A stretch of 64,000 nucleotides of DNA from Candidatus Heimdallarchaeota archaeon (GTDB lineage Archaea; Asgardarchaeota; Heimdallarchaeia; Heimdallarchaeales; Kariarchaeaceae). Below the pieces are notes generated by a model, which saw only the letters and a list, made by a program, of their open reading frames with translations, was not told the DNA's origin and did not search any database. Shown piece after piece: positions 17,644 to 29,166 of the stretch. Position numbers and translations under genes: made by a program. The first letter of the stretch is position 1. The number at the start of each line of letters is the position of its first letter. The stretch spans positions 186,001-250,000 of the forward strand of contig JADCLS010000001.1 of assembly GCA_026702845.1 (NCBI GenBank), written 5' to 3'.

Positions 17644-19065
17644 ATGACCAACATTGATTTGGGTATTCAAATTCTGGATGCTGTGGATAGATCTAAAGTG
17701 CAATTTGCAGATATTCGATTCTATACTAGTGAGGATTTGAATATTACAGTACGTCGGGGGAAAGCAGAGGATGTATCTTCTGAGACCCTTGAAGGTGTTG
17801 CTATCAGGGCACTAGTTGATGGTGCTTGGGGCTTTGCGTCAGTGGCATCATTTGAAAAAGTAAAGATTGCCCAAACACTGGATAATGCTATCAGCATGGC
17901 AAGTGGAGCATCATCTATTGTAAAACGAAAGGCAGTGGTGAGTAATGAACCAGCGTTTGAGGGTAGAAACGAGTTTCAACCCGATCTCAACCCTGCGGAT
18001 CTCTCGTTTGAGGAAAAATTTAATCTTGCGGCAAGTGTTGAGAAAAATTTGAGAGACTATGATCAAAGAATCATCAACTCCAGTGGTTCTTATTCTGAGA
18101 AAGTGCAGCGAGAAGAAGTAGTGAATACTAACGGAACCAAAATCGAAATGAATGATTATGGTGTTTTCCGACTTGGTGGCTCAGCTACATCTAGAGCTGG
18201 AGATGTAATTCAGAACGTATCAGATTCAGTTGCTACAAATGCAGGGTTGAAGAAACTTGTAGATTGGAATATTGATGAAGCTATGGGCAACTTAGGGAAA
18301 CGTGCAATAGATCTGCTTGATTCAGATCCCTCTCCATCGGGAAGGATGAATGTGCTTCTTGAACCATCAATTGTGGGTGTATATATCCATGAGGCTTTTG
18401 GTCATGCCTCAGAGGGTGATGGTGTTATGCTAAAACGGTCTGTATTGACTGATAAAGTGGGTGAGCAAGTAGCACATCCAAGTATTTCGGTGGTGGATGA
18501 TCCAACGATCCCAGGGTTGAGAGGTTCCTTCAAATACGATTCTGAAGGAACCGTGACCAAAGCAAGAGATATTGTGGTAAATGGATCCTTAACCGGATAC
18601 TTGAATGATTTGACCACCGCTACCATGCTTGAAACTGGCAATGAATTCAATGGATCAGGTAGAGCCACTGATTTTAGGCATATGGCTATGCCAAGAATGG
18701 GTAATACATTCATCAAGAATGGTAGTATGAGTCTGGATGAATTGGCAGAAGTTGTTGGAAATGGAGTATATCTTCAATATTCGATGGGTGGCTATGTTAA
18801 CCCCAGTAGTGGAGAATTCTTCTTTACCTCACAATCAGGTTATAAAATCGAAAATGGGGAATTTACTAGACCAATTCGTAATTCAGGTATGTCTGGTATG
18901 ACTCTTGAAGTTCTGAAAAATACTATCGGCCTAGGTAACGATCTGTATATGGATGCTTTTCCTGGAACCTGTGGTAAGGGAAACTTGACGGGCTATCAAC
19001 CGATGCCTGTAACAGGTGGTGGTCCAACTCTTGCTGCTAGTGAAATCGTTGTAGGAGGAAGGTAG
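17644..19065 (+). CDS. tldD: TldD metallopeptidase subunit
   Basis: A 473-residue TldD-family protein. The zinc motif HEAFGH occurs in VGVYIHEAFGHASEGDG (about 250), and the TxDR-like family features GVAIRALVDGAWGFASV and GCGKGNL-type C-terminal segment (PGTCGKGNLTGYQPM) are present. TldD and TldE form a heterodimer that degrades unfolded peptides or trims modified peptides. The stop is directly followed by the TldE start at 19066 (no gap), so the two are co-translated. A cttttaaa element 30 bases ahead of ATG suggests a leaderless promoter. Confidence 0.95.
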   Translation: MTNIDLGIQILDAVDRSKVQFADIRFYTSEDLNITVRRGKAEDVSSETLEGVAIRALVDGAWGFASVASFEKVKIAQTLDNAISMASGASSIVKRKAVVSNEPAFEGRNEFQPDLNPADLSFEEKFNLAASVEKNLRDYDQRIINSSGSYSEKVQREEVVNTNGTKIEMNDYGVFRLGGSATSRAGDVIQNVSDSVATNAGLKKLVDWNIDEAMGNLGKRAIDLLDSDPSPSGRMNVLLEPSIVGVYIHEAFGHASEGDGVMLKRSVLTDKVGEQVAHPSISVVDDPTIPGLRGSFKYDSEGTVTKARDIVVNGSLTGYLNDLTTATMLETGNEFNGSGRATDFRHMAMPRMGNTFIKNGSMSLDELAEVVGNGVYLQYSMGGYVNPSSGEFFFTSQSGYKIENGEFTRPIRNSGMSGMTLEVLKNTIGLGNDLYMDAFPGTCGKGNLTGYQPMPVTGGGPTLAASEIVVGGR

Positions 19066-20481
19066 ATGTCAAAAGTAAAGGAACTAAATTTTACATCTGT
19101 GCTAGATGAGCTCAATGAACTTGGTAATAAAGCCATTGCCCTTGGTAAATCTGAAGGGGCGTCTCAAATACAGGTATCAATGGCTAATGGCTTGACTAGA
19201 TCTATTGCAGTACAGGGAAATTCAATCAGTGGTGTTCAAGAACAGACTCGAAGTAGGATCAATGTTCGCTCCTACATTGGCAAGAAAATGGGAATGGCTA
19301 CAACTACGTCATTAAACCTATCTACCATTGAGAATACTGTTATTAATTCCATCAAACTGGCAAAATTATCTCCAGAGGATGAGCAATTCGTATCGCTTGC
19401 CAAGACTGGAATCCGAGAACCTATACTCACTGAAGGGTTATTCGATGAGAATATTGCCAATTTGGATCCATCCACAATAATACAAGATGTCGATACTATG
19501 ATACAAGGGGCAACAGAAGTGCATGATAAGGCAAACCTATCCGGGAAGATGGATATCAATGTGATGGAAGCTATCGTAATCAATTCAAATGGAGTATCTG
19601 CATCATCACAGAGTACAAGTCTCTCAGCCAATGCCGGTGTTTCTATTCCCCTTTCTCCTGATAATGTTGGAGTTTCCTATGATTTCGGTATGACTCGGAC
19701 ACTAGTAGAGAATCTTGATTACTTTCAGATTGGGAAGAATGCCTGCGTTGAGGCTAAATCAATGCTCAATAGCAAAGTAGCTCCATCGAAATCAGTTCCA
19801 GTTCTATTTGATCAACGTGCTTCAGCCTCAACATTGGGTTCCATGATCAACAATGGGGTGAATGCATATAGTGTGATGACTGGTTCCTCATACTTCACCG
19901 ATAAGATAGGTGATAAACTATCAGTTGATGAATTCACCCTTTGGGATGACCCTCATGTGAAAACTGGAATGAATTCAAGAGTATATGATGTGGAAGGTGT
20001 ACCTACCAGTAGAGTAGAGATATTCAAAAGTGGTGTACTGCAATCCTATGTCACTGATACCTATACATCAAACAGATTGGGATTGGAGAATACTGGTAAT
20101 GCCCAAGCAGTGAGGAATTTGTTTAGACCAAGAATCCATCAGGGGCAGATCGCAGCGGGATCTGATAGTTATAATGCCATGTTGGAGGATTTGAAGGAAG
20201 GTGTACTGATCCGAAATCGAGGTATGTCCATTTGGGGTACTTCTCCTGAGATCTCTGTTAAGATTGATCAGGGATACTGGGTGGAAAATGGAGAGATTCA
20301 GTATCCATTGAAGAATTCGATGATCGGAACCAATATCTACGATTTTCTCAAGAATATTAGTGCTATTTCCAAAGAGATACGAGTTGAATTTGGAAGACAA
20401 TCCCCTGCATTTCTTGTTGATAATATAGCCATTGCTGGTGCAGGTGATACTAAGAAAAAAGGACCCGTCATGTCTGTGTAA
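19066..20481 (+). CDS. pmbA: TldE/PmbA peptidase subunit
   Basis: A 471-residue protein of the TldE/PmbA family, which lacks the HExxxH zinc site and forms the structural partner of TldD. Family features include GMSIWGTSPEISVKIDQGYW and the C-terminal region EFGRQSPAFLVDNIAIAG. No histidine motif equivalent to that of TldD is present, as expected. It begins immediately after the tldD stop. A short hairpin (20491-20507) follows its stop and could end the transcript. Confidence 0.95.
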   Translation: MSKVKELNFTSVLDELNELGNKAIALGKSEGASQIQVSMANGLTRSIAVQGNSISGVQEQTRSRINVRSYIGKKMGMATTTSLNLSTIENTVINSIKLAKLSPEDEQFVSLAKTGIREPILTEGLFDENIANLDPSTIIQDVDTMIQGATEVHDKANLSGKMDINVMEAIVINSNGVSASSQSTSLSANAGVSIPLSPDNVGVSYDFGMTRTLVENLDYFQIGKNACVEAKSMLNSKVAPSKSVPVLFDQRASASTLGSMINNGVNAYSVMTGSSYFTDKIGDKLSVDEFTLWDDPHVKTGMNSRVYDVEGVPTSRVEIFKSGVLQSYVTDTYTSNRLGLENTGNAQAVRNLFRPRIHQGQIAAGSDSYNAMLEDLKEGVLIRNRGMSIWGTSPEISVKIDQGYWVENGEIQYPLKNSMIGTNIYDFLKNISAISKEIRVEFGRQSPAFLVDNIAIAGAGDTKKKGPVMSV

Positions 20482-20490
20482 AAATATAGT

Positions 20491-20507
20491 TTGAAGTCAT
20501 ACTTCAA
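20491..20507 (+). terminator. Candidate hairpin terminator after tldD-pmbA
   Basis: The bases ttgaagtcatacttcaa form a perfect 7-bp inverted repeat with a 3-base loop, 9 bp past the pmbA stop. It is followed by AT-rich sequence with scattered T but no long T-run. Archaea mostly use oligo-T, so the role is uncertain. Confidence 0.35.
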
Positions 20508-20529
20508 CTCTAATATTATTTATTATTAC

Positions 20530-20640
20530 TGCTTCTTTTCATTCTTTTTAATAATCGAAACAATTCGTCTCGCACCTGTTCTCGAAGATATTGTCTTTTC
20601 ATTTGGTGCAATTACACAAATAAGATAGTTAATTTTAATT
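20530..20640 (-). other. Possible remnant of a minus-strand coding sequence
   Basis: Read on the minus strand, about 33 codons give a protein-like C-terminus (LICVIAPNEKTISSRTGARR, ending KKNEKKQ and two stops). No start codon or upstream homology is visible, and the family is not recognised. The rest of the 20508-20877 gap shows nothing. The protein-like composition is the only support. Confidence 0.25.
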
Positions 20641-20877
20641 AAATTTATGATTATCCTAATCCAGTTGCTGCAAAAGTGGAGATCAAACATAATCTCTCTA
20701 TTATAGCTGACACTGGCTTCTCTGTCTAATTAGCTCTAGTCTCTGTTCTATCACTTTTTAGTAAATTTTCTCAAAGAGCCATATACAATCTCTACTGAGA
20801 ATTGAATTAAGTAGAAATCATAAATTAAGTTCCATTTTCTTAATTATTTGATTCATATTATTGCTAAGCTGAATATA

Positions 20878-21894
20878 ATGTTAAATCGTTACTTCTTAGA
20901 ACTAAACTTGATGGAATATCCACCATATATTATCAAACGTGTGTTTAATGAGCTTGAGTATAATGTGAATCGTGTTGAGATTGCAAGTTATGAGGTAAGT
21001 TTGAATCCTATCTACAAGGTGGAACTGCAGCACAGAACCATTTGTGTAAAATTACATCAGAGACATCCAATGGGTTATTACAATATAAGTCTTGAGTACT
21101 TAATGTTTATGAGGGATTATCTCAAATTTCTCGATAATCAGAAGGTGATGGTTCCTGAGATCGTAACATTCAAAGGAATGAAGATGACTATATGGCCATG
21201 GGTGGAGCTATATCGAAATGAGGATCATGATCCGTTTACCTTACTCCCCGATTCTATCCCAAATCCTGATGCAATGAAAGAGAAATATTATCAGTTAGGC
21301 GTGGTGATTAGAAAAATCCATGATCGGAGTAATGATTTTGATGGAGATGACCCCAGATCTGAACTCTATTTGATGGGAATCAAGGATAGGATCCAAATTA
21401 TCTCAAATATGTCTCAATCCGATATTTTTGAAAATATGAGTCGGGAATCATTTTCTCATCTACAAGACCTAATGAAACAATGGTTACAAGATGATCGTTT
21501 TAAGTATCTTGATTCTCATGAGATGACCTGGATCCATCGTGATTTGCATCCTCGTAATTATCGGTTCGATGAGCAGGGCCTGCATTCAATCATTGATTGG
21601 GATCATATTGGATTTGATTATGCCATTATTGATTTGTTGATACTTCTCAGAACACTTGTTCGGGTAAATAAGGAGCTCAGTATAAGTGTAATCAAGGGAT
21701 ATTTTGGAGAACAAATACCTTATACGCCAGAAATGGTCGAATACCTCCTCCTAGGTCTACATCTTTCTCGTAGCTGTTTTGTCATTGCAGGTGGTGTATG
21801 GAAGGATGATGCCTTGCAGATGGAGTATAAGCTCGTTGGTAATGATTCGTTAGTTTATGAATTATTCTTTGATATAATACAGGGTCAATCATAG
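20878..21894 (+). CDS. APH-fold phosphotransferase
   Basis: A 338-residue kinase of the aminoglycoside/choline phosphotransferase fold. The catalytic loop reads WIHRDLHPRNYRFD (about 216) and the metal Asp follows in IIDWDHIGFDYAIIDL (about 237). The N-lobe has the ICVKLHQR lysine strand (about 62). Such enzymes phosphorylate small molecules such as choline, homoserine or methylthioribose; the substrate here is unknown. I begin at ATG 20878 (MLNRYFLE) because the TTG at 20848 adds only a weakly conserved leader. No neighbours share its direction closely. Confidence 0.85.
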   Translation: MLNRYFLELNLMEYPPYIIKRVFNELEYNVNRVEIASYEVSLNPIYKVELQHRTICVKLHQRHPMGYYNISLEYLMFMRDYLKFLDNQKVMVPEIVTFKGMKMTIWPWVELYRNEDHDPFTLLPDSIPNPDAMKEKYYQLGVVIRKIHDRSNDFDGDDPRSELYLMGIKDRIQIISNMSQSDIFENMSRESFSHLQDLMKQWLQDDRFKYLDSHEMTWIHRDLHPRNYRFDEQGLHSIIDWDHIGFDYAIIDLLILLRTLVRVNKELSISVIKGYFGEQIPYTPEMVEYLLLGLHLSRSCFVIAGGVWKDDALQMEYKLVGNDSLVYELFFDIIQGQS

Positions 21895-21918
21895 GCGTAG
21901 AATATTCAGTGTATTCTC

Positions 21919-22060
21919 CAATGCATACATTATTGATATCTGTAAAGCCATCAAATAGCTACATGAAGTACTCCTATTCTTCCTTCTTATTTGGGTAAGA
22001 AAAGATATTTCTATCTCTACGTATGAGGGTCACCAATAAGGACAACATGGGATCTCAATT
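21919..22060 (-). pseudogene. Decayed EEP-family gene fragment
   Basis: About 140 bases align with the EEP gene at 16500-17480, in its 16875-17020 region, on the same strand. Matching words include aatgcat, gatatctgta, catgaagta and tatgagggtca. In protein terms this is the stretch with CGDMNIYG and its neighbours. Insertions, deletions and stops break the frame. It is the remnant of a second EEP copy, between the kinase and GNAT genes. Confidence 0.8.
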
Positions 22061-22184
22061 TATCCATCATTTCTGATTATGGGTTTATCAATCCTTACTG
22101 ATTTTAGCCTCTTTCTGTAAGATAGAATAAAAGATTAATAGGGTAAAGATAAAGAATTATATGTTATCAGATATGATTTAACTA

Positions 22185-23090
22185 ATGGTTTTAGATATAC
22201 ATAATAGAATTGAAGAATATTCTTCAATAATTCTTGAATATGAAGAGATCTTGAGTAAGAAATATAATGAGAAATTTGATTTAATAAATTTGCTAATTAA
22301 TGGTGTGAAGAAAAATGGAAAAGTATTTGGTTTATCTGAAAAAGACGGGATCGCTTGGTGTAATCTTGCATCAGGAGGCCTTACCATATATGTTAGTAAT
22401 CAATTGGATGAGAATAAAAGGATCGATAAAGAAAAAATATTACTACTATGCTTGCTAGAATTGGATTTTACAGCGATGAAATTTGAATTAAGAGAACCAT
22501 ACTCATCCTCATTGCAAGAATTAGCCATTGGAGAATTTAATTTTAGAAAAATTACTAGGCATTCGATGAAATTTTCGAACAAAACTGAATTAATATATCC
22601 ATCATTTGAAGAGAATGAGGATCTTGTATATTATGATCCCACAATGGATGAAGTACTGGCAGAAATCATTGCTGATACTCATTTTACCAAAGAAAATGAT
22701 GATTCTTATGTAATGCCAATGTATTCTGGAATTGAAGGTGCAAGAAGGTTAATCAAAAACATTGTTGAATCACAACATGGTAACTTTAAACCAGAACTCT
22801 CTATTGTTCTAAGATTAAATAAAAAAATTATCGGTGTCTGCTTCATGACAAGATTTAACAAACCCGATAATAGCTATGGATTTATTCCAGAAATAGTAAT
22901 ACAAAAAGAATATACAGGTAAAGGTTATGGTCGTAAGTTGTTAATTCATGCTTTGAAAAATTATTTTGATAAGCAAAATGATGAATTTATAGGACTGGCA
23001 GTGACAAATAGTAATAATGCGAAATATCTCTATCTATCTGTTGGTTTTGAAATCACTGAAACAATCTCACAATTAATTAAACCTATATGA
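22185..23090 (+). CDS. GNAT-family acetyltransferase
   Basis: A 301-residue protein with a C-terminal GNAT domain (about 190-301). The acetyl-CoA loop is EYTGKGYGRKLLIHAL, preceded by FIPEIVIQK and followed by the GLAVTNSNNAKYLYLSVGFE motif. The N-terminal 180 residues may be a second, degenerate GNAT-like domain (DYYDPTMDEVLAEI-type composition), giving a tandem layout. The acceptor is unknown. It is monocistronic; the next gene, fur, is convergent. Confidence 0.85.
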   Translation: MVLDIHNRIEEYSSIILEYEEILSKKYNEKFDLINLLINGVKKNGKVFGLSEKDGIAWCNLASGGLTIYVSNQLDENKRIDKEKILLLCLLELDFTAMKFELREPYSSSLQELAIGEFNFRKITRHSMKFSNKTELIYPSFEENEDLVYYDPTMDEVLAEIIADTHFTKENDDSYVMPMYSGIEGARRLIKNIVESQHGNFKPELSIVLRLNKKIIGVCFMTRFNKPDNSYGFIPEIVIQKEYTGKGYGRKLLIHALKNYFDKQNDEFIGLAVTNSNNAKYLYLSVGFEITETISQLIKPI

Positions 23091-23223
23091 TTAGCAATTT
23101 GTTTCAATTTACCATTATTTTTGAAGATGGGTAAATTGGAGGGTGAAAATGATCAGAATTCAGTCTCCATAACGTTTAATCTATACTGATACTTGTATTA
23201 TATTAAAGTTGACACTCGGCCTT

Positions 23224-23655
23224 TTATACTTGCTTTTTTAGGCATTTCTTGCATATCTGATAGACATTTATGCGTTGAGATCGAATCTCTCCAGGTATCT
23301 CATTCCTCATCTCATCAAGTAATTTCGAGATCTCATCAGAATTGTAGTCCCAAACATTTCCACAGCTCTCACAGTAGATATTGATATGATCCTCGAGATT
23401 AATATCATACCTTGTATGTGTACCTCCGAAATTTAATTCACGAAGATACCCTATTTCAACCAGCATGTTGAGGGTCTTGTATACCGTGGCATGGCTCATG
23501 GTGGGTCTTCCTACTCTAACGGCCTCAAATATCTCATCTGCTGTGGGATGTGTGTGATTATCTTGCAGATATTTGATGATGAGCATGCGCTGGGGAGTGA
23601 CTCTGAATCCATGTGTATGGAGATAGTTTGCTAGTTCTTCATCACTAGTAGCCAT
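23224..23655 (-). CDS. Fur-family metalloregulator (PerR/Zur-like)
   Basis: A 143-residue Fur-family repressor. The winged-helix part has FRVTPQRMLIIKYL and RPTMSHATVYKTLNMLVEIG; the metal region has the HTRYDINLEDHINIYCESCG segment. Two CxxC pairs (CESCG and CKKC) form the structural zinc site. It is divergent from katG with 286 bp between the starts, and this gap contains AT-rich palindromes, so PerR-like control of peroxide defence is likely. An AT-rich element 30 bases ahead of its ATG overlaps one palindrome and suggests autoregulation. Confidence 0.92.
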   Translation of the reverse strand: MATSDEELANYLHTHGFRVTPQRMLIIKYLQDNHTHPTADEIFEAVRVGRPTMSHATVYKTLNMLVEIGYLRELNFGGTHTRYDINLEDHINIYCESCGNVWDYNSDEISKLLDEMRNEIPGEIRSQRINVYQICKKCLKKQV

Positions 23656-23685
23656 GCTGATATTTCTGTGTAGTCGATTTTATTT

Positions 23686-23699
23686 ATAATTCTAATTAT
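23686..23699. promoter_or_regulatory. Palindrome over the fur promoter
   Basis: The sequence ataattctaattat is a perfect 6-2-6 inverted repeat. It overlaps the tataaata-like element on the minus strand about 30 bases upstream of the fur start. A Fur/PerR dimer bound here would block transcription of its own gene. It is short and AT-rich, so chance is possible. Confidence 0.4.
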
Positions 23700-23791
23700 G
23701 AGTGATTTTCCATTCGGCATTTCTTGGAAAAAAAATTAACGATTAATCCTAGTCAAAGTTGATGAAAATTATGTTTTTTATAACTAGGTGC

Positions 23792-26041
<2,250 letters not shown>

Positions 26042-26094
26042 TTAATCTCATATATTCAATTATATATACACTCAATAAATCAGAAAGTTCCATT

Positions 26095-27111
26095 TCACAA
26101 TGGATAAAATCGTTTTAGGATACGACAGATAGACAGAGTAATCCATAATTGCATATCAGTGCTCTTCTTGCTGTGTTTCTTTGGTTTTTCATCTGCATAG
26201 TTTAGTTTCCATAAACCATTCTTCTGTTGATTATCAATCAACCAGTTAAGACCCAAAGCAATATCAGGATCGGTTGAGGTAAAGCCGATTCTAGATAATG
26301 AATCCATGGCAGCTACTAGATTATTCCACCAGAATGGAAACTGAAATTTAATCCAATAATCAGCAGATTGGTAAGAAGTATAATGGGGATCTCGTTGAAA
26401 GAATCGCGATTTCAATAGCTCTGCTGCCTTCAAAACCTCAGGAATATTTTTGTAGGTTGAATGATTAGCAAATGCTCTGATTATCATTCCTGTCCAGTTA
26501 TGAGAAGATGGTTTTGATAATTCCTTATAAGGGATGGTATCAACCTTTTGAGAGGTCAGTCGGGTTACCTCCTTCCAAGGCAGATCCAAGGACATGAGTG
26601 CATTTGCCAGCCATCCTCCATCCTCTTGACGCACTGATAACAACCATTGCAAGCCCAATTTAATGCGAGAATCATCCTCGTAACCAGCTTTGATAAGCAA
26701 AGAAAGGATTGCTCCGGTGTAATATGCAGCGTATTGATTTCCTAGTATTCCTCTAATATCTCCTTCCTCTGTCTGACAAGAGAATAGATATTCTGCACCT
26801 TTCTCAACAACTGGATGCTCTCTGGTTATCTCATACTGTTCGACTACAAATCGAAATTGCTTCCAAGTTTCTATGAGTGAATAGTTCACAGCAGGTGTCT
26901 TTTCTAAGTTATTGCTAGTTGATTTCCAAGACCCATCAGCTTGTTGTTTCTTAATGATCTTCTTCACCTCTGGTATATCCCAAATTTCCTTGATTGGCTC
27001 AACAGATTCATCTTGTAAATCCCGACGAGTAAAATAATGAATTGCCTTGTTTCCTGAATCCAATAGAGGTAGAATAGGATCATGAGGTAAATACTCCTTC
27101 CACTGCTTCAT
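26095..27111 (-). CDS. Terpene-cyclase/prenyltransferase-fold protein
   Basis: A 338-residue all-alpha protein with repeats of the alpha/alpha toroid type seen in squalene-hopene cyclase and prenyltransferase beta subunits: KKQQADGSWKST (about 55), CQTEEGDIRG, SVRQEDGGWLANAL (about 165) and NQQKNGLWKLNY (about 300). The DxDD catalytic motif of squalene cyclases is not seen, and the protein is half their length, so it is probably not a hopene synthase. It might bind a prenyl chain. It is single on the minus strand. Confidence 0.65.
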   Translation of the reverse strand: MKQWKEYLPHDPILPLLDSGNKAIHYFTRRDLQDESVEPIKEIWDIPEVKKIIKKQQADGSWKSTSNNLEKTPAVNYSLIETWKQFRFVVEQYEITREHPVVEKGAEYLFSCQTEEGDIRGILGNQYAAYYTGAILSLLIKAGYEDDSRIKLGLQWLLSVRQEDGGWLANALMSLDLPWKEVTRLTSQKVDTIPYKELSKPSSHNWTGMIIRAFANHSTYKNIPEVLKAAELLKSRFFQRDPHYTSYQSADYWIKFQFPFWWNNLVAAMDSLSRIGFTSTDPDIALGLNWLIDNQQKNGLWKLNYADEKPKKHSKKSTDMQLWITLSICRILKRFYPL

Positions 27112-27206
27112 AGAACTTCACCTTTTTATTATCTGAATATCCATTTCATAACATGTTCTAAATAAGCCTAGAGTATATAACCAATTGATTTATCACAATA
27201 AATTTT

Positions 27207-27767
27207 CTATTTTTCAAATTTTCCTGATTCTATATCAAATCTTATGATAATCGGTTCACAGTTTGCCAAAACAATATCTGATCCAAATTGATGACGGAGA
27301 AATGCATTAAGGATTCCACCATGTGCCACAATAGCAGCTTTGAGTATGTTTCTATCAACCATATCAGTAACAATCTCATACATGACATGATTGGAACGTT
27401 CTTTCAATTGGTTTCTTGATTCTCCACCATGACCGACATAATCAGGATCGCTTACTACTTTTTCCCAGATCTCCAATTCCTCTTGAGTAAGATCTGGATA
27501 CAGTTTTCCAATAAACATACCCACATCATCCTCTATCAGCCCTTGCATCTCAACTAATTCTGCAGTACTTTCAAAGATAGTCTTGGCAGTCTCTGATGCT
27601 CGCTTTAGAGGGGAATGATATACAATTGATACCTCGATATTACCCTGTAGATTTCTAGCTTGTTCATACCCTAGTTCTGTTAATTCCGTATCCAACTGGC
27701 TTTGAAATTGTCTTATAAGATTTCCAGTACTCTGTCCATGCCGTAGTACATACAAGGTTAATATCAT
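27207..27767 (-). CDS. Histidine phosphatase-family protein
   Basis: A 186-residue phosphoglycerate-mutase/histidine phosphatase-fold enzyme. The catalytic motif is LRHGQSTGN (8-16), with a second Arg in SPLKRASETAKT (about 57) and the distal His in IVAHGGILNAFLR (about 148). It hydrolyses phosphomonoesters via phosphohistidine; the substrate is unknown. The start codon is ATG at 27767. The next gene downstream on this strand is the terpene-cyclase-fold gene, 95 bp away. Confidence 0.9.
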   Translation of the reverse strand: MILTLYVLRHGQSTGNLIRQFQSQLDTELTELGYEQARNLQGNIEVSIVYHSPLKRASETAKTIFESTAELVEMQGLIEDDVGMFIGKLYPDLTQEELEIWEKVVSDPDYVGHGGESRNQLKERSNHVMYEIVTDMVDRNILKAAIVAHGGILNAFLRHQFGSDIVLANCEPIIIRFDIESGKFEK

Positions 27768-27856
27768 TTATCCATTACCAAGTATCCATAATGAAATATC
27801 TTGTGTCATTTATCAGCTAAAATATACAATCAAATGAAGATGGAACAATTTCTTGT

Positions 27857-28999
27857 TTAGTCCACATCGTAAATTACTTCTAGTTTGTTATTGATAATTT
27901 TGGTTTTCTCACTTGTTTCATGAACGTAGAGTGCCTCTTCATGACCTTCCTTGTAGGGCCCAGAGGAGAAAATGTGGATAAGTCGGCCAAATACTTTCTG
28001 GTAAGGCCCTCGAGAATATTCATGCGCCCTGATTAATCGATTCAAATCATTACAATCTAAAAATTCATTGAGTGCATCCTCTCCGAAGGTTGCAGCAGTT
28101 TTTCCTCGTTTGGATTCTCCAAAACCATTCATATCTACTTTCGGATCATTCCACTGCATCTCATACAGAGCTTGATACAGAGGATTAAGTTTTTTCTCCT
28201 CTCTGCTTATTTTAGGTGCCTTTTTGAGTGAATTAAGATCTATCTCATTCTCCCGTTTCACAGCAATAGGCCCTCCAGGTCCAAAAGACATACCTCCTTC
28301 TGTTTTGGAACTAATTGATCCAATATTTGGTCCCATAGGTTCTGATTTCTGTACAAGTGGTACTTTATACTCCTCCTGTTTCTCCTTTAGTTCCTCCTTC
28401 CTCTCAATAAGGCTGAAGTACGGTTTCTTCATCTCATCTAATTCTTGTAAAAAGTGAATTTTCTCAGAAATTCCTCCATGTACACACATGCTACCATTAG
28501 GAGTGATAGCCACCACTGAGAGAAAATTAAATGCCTCATCAATCTTATCCATCATCTCGGATCCATTATGAAAGAAAGCAGTCACATCATTGTAAAATCC
28601 ATATCTTTTGTTCACATTGATATCTTCATGATTACCTTTCAAGATGCAAATCCTTTCGGGAAAGGCCAGCTTAAGTGCAAAGGCTAGCAGTAAAACTCTC
28701 ATGGATTCAGCACCTCTATCTACATAATCACCAAGAAAAATCAATGATTGAATTTCCTCATCCATGAACTTTGATACCAGTGACGCCATGCTTTCAATAT
28801 CTCCATGAAGATCCCCAACGATAACTGTATCTCTGAAGTTCTCATTGAGTTTTTGAACCACGGGTAAAGGTCCACAGGTTTGGATAACTGATTTTAGTAT
28901 ATCTAGCATAACCATCTCGGATAATCCATCAATAATCGTTTCCTTTGGGTTGGTTAGTAGTTGTTTAAGAATTTGTTGAATATCCGGAACACTTCTCAC
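27857..28999 (-). CDS. PPP-family serine/threonine phosphatase
   Basis: A 380-residue metallophosphatase of the eukaryotic-type PPP family. Motifs: GDLHGDIESM (about 57), GDYVDRGAES (about 90), LKGNHED (about 120), VHGGIS (about 172) and the C-terminal RAHEYSRG (about 330). The 90 residues between the VHGG and RAHE motifs form a charged insert (KEELKEKQEEYK) not usual in PP1/PP2A. It likely removes phosphate from Ser/Thr of proteins. The start is GTG. It stands alone. Confidence 0.92.
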   Translation of the reverse strand: MRSVPDIQQILKQLLTNPKETIIDGLSEMVMLDILKSVIQTCGPLPVVQKLNENFRDTVIVGDLHGDIESMASLVSKFMDEEIQSLIFLGDYVDRGAESMRVLLLAFALKLAFPERICILKGNHEDINVNKRYGFYNDVTAFFHNGSEMMDKIDEAFNFLSVVAITPNGSMCVHGGISEKIHFLQELDEMKKPYFSLIERKEELKEKQEEYKVPLVQKSEPMGPNIGSISSKTEGGMSFGPGGPIAVKRENEIDLNSLKKAPKISREEKKLNPLYQALYEMQWNDPKVDMNGFGESKRGKTAATFGEDALNEFLDCNDLNRLIRAHEYSRGPYQKVFGRLIHIFSSGPYKEGHEEALYVHETSEKTKIINNKLEVIYDVD

Positions 29000-29166
29000 A
29001 CTAGATTACCTACCTTAATTTTGTATTGTATATTGATAAGCTTTCTTTTCGAAAAAAATGATTTGATTGGAATTTATCACATTTTCGACCTATAAAATCA
29101 TTGATTGCTTATAGATTTTCAGAAAGAAAGGTCATTCGTGGCCTTATTTTTGTCAAAGTGATGGAA

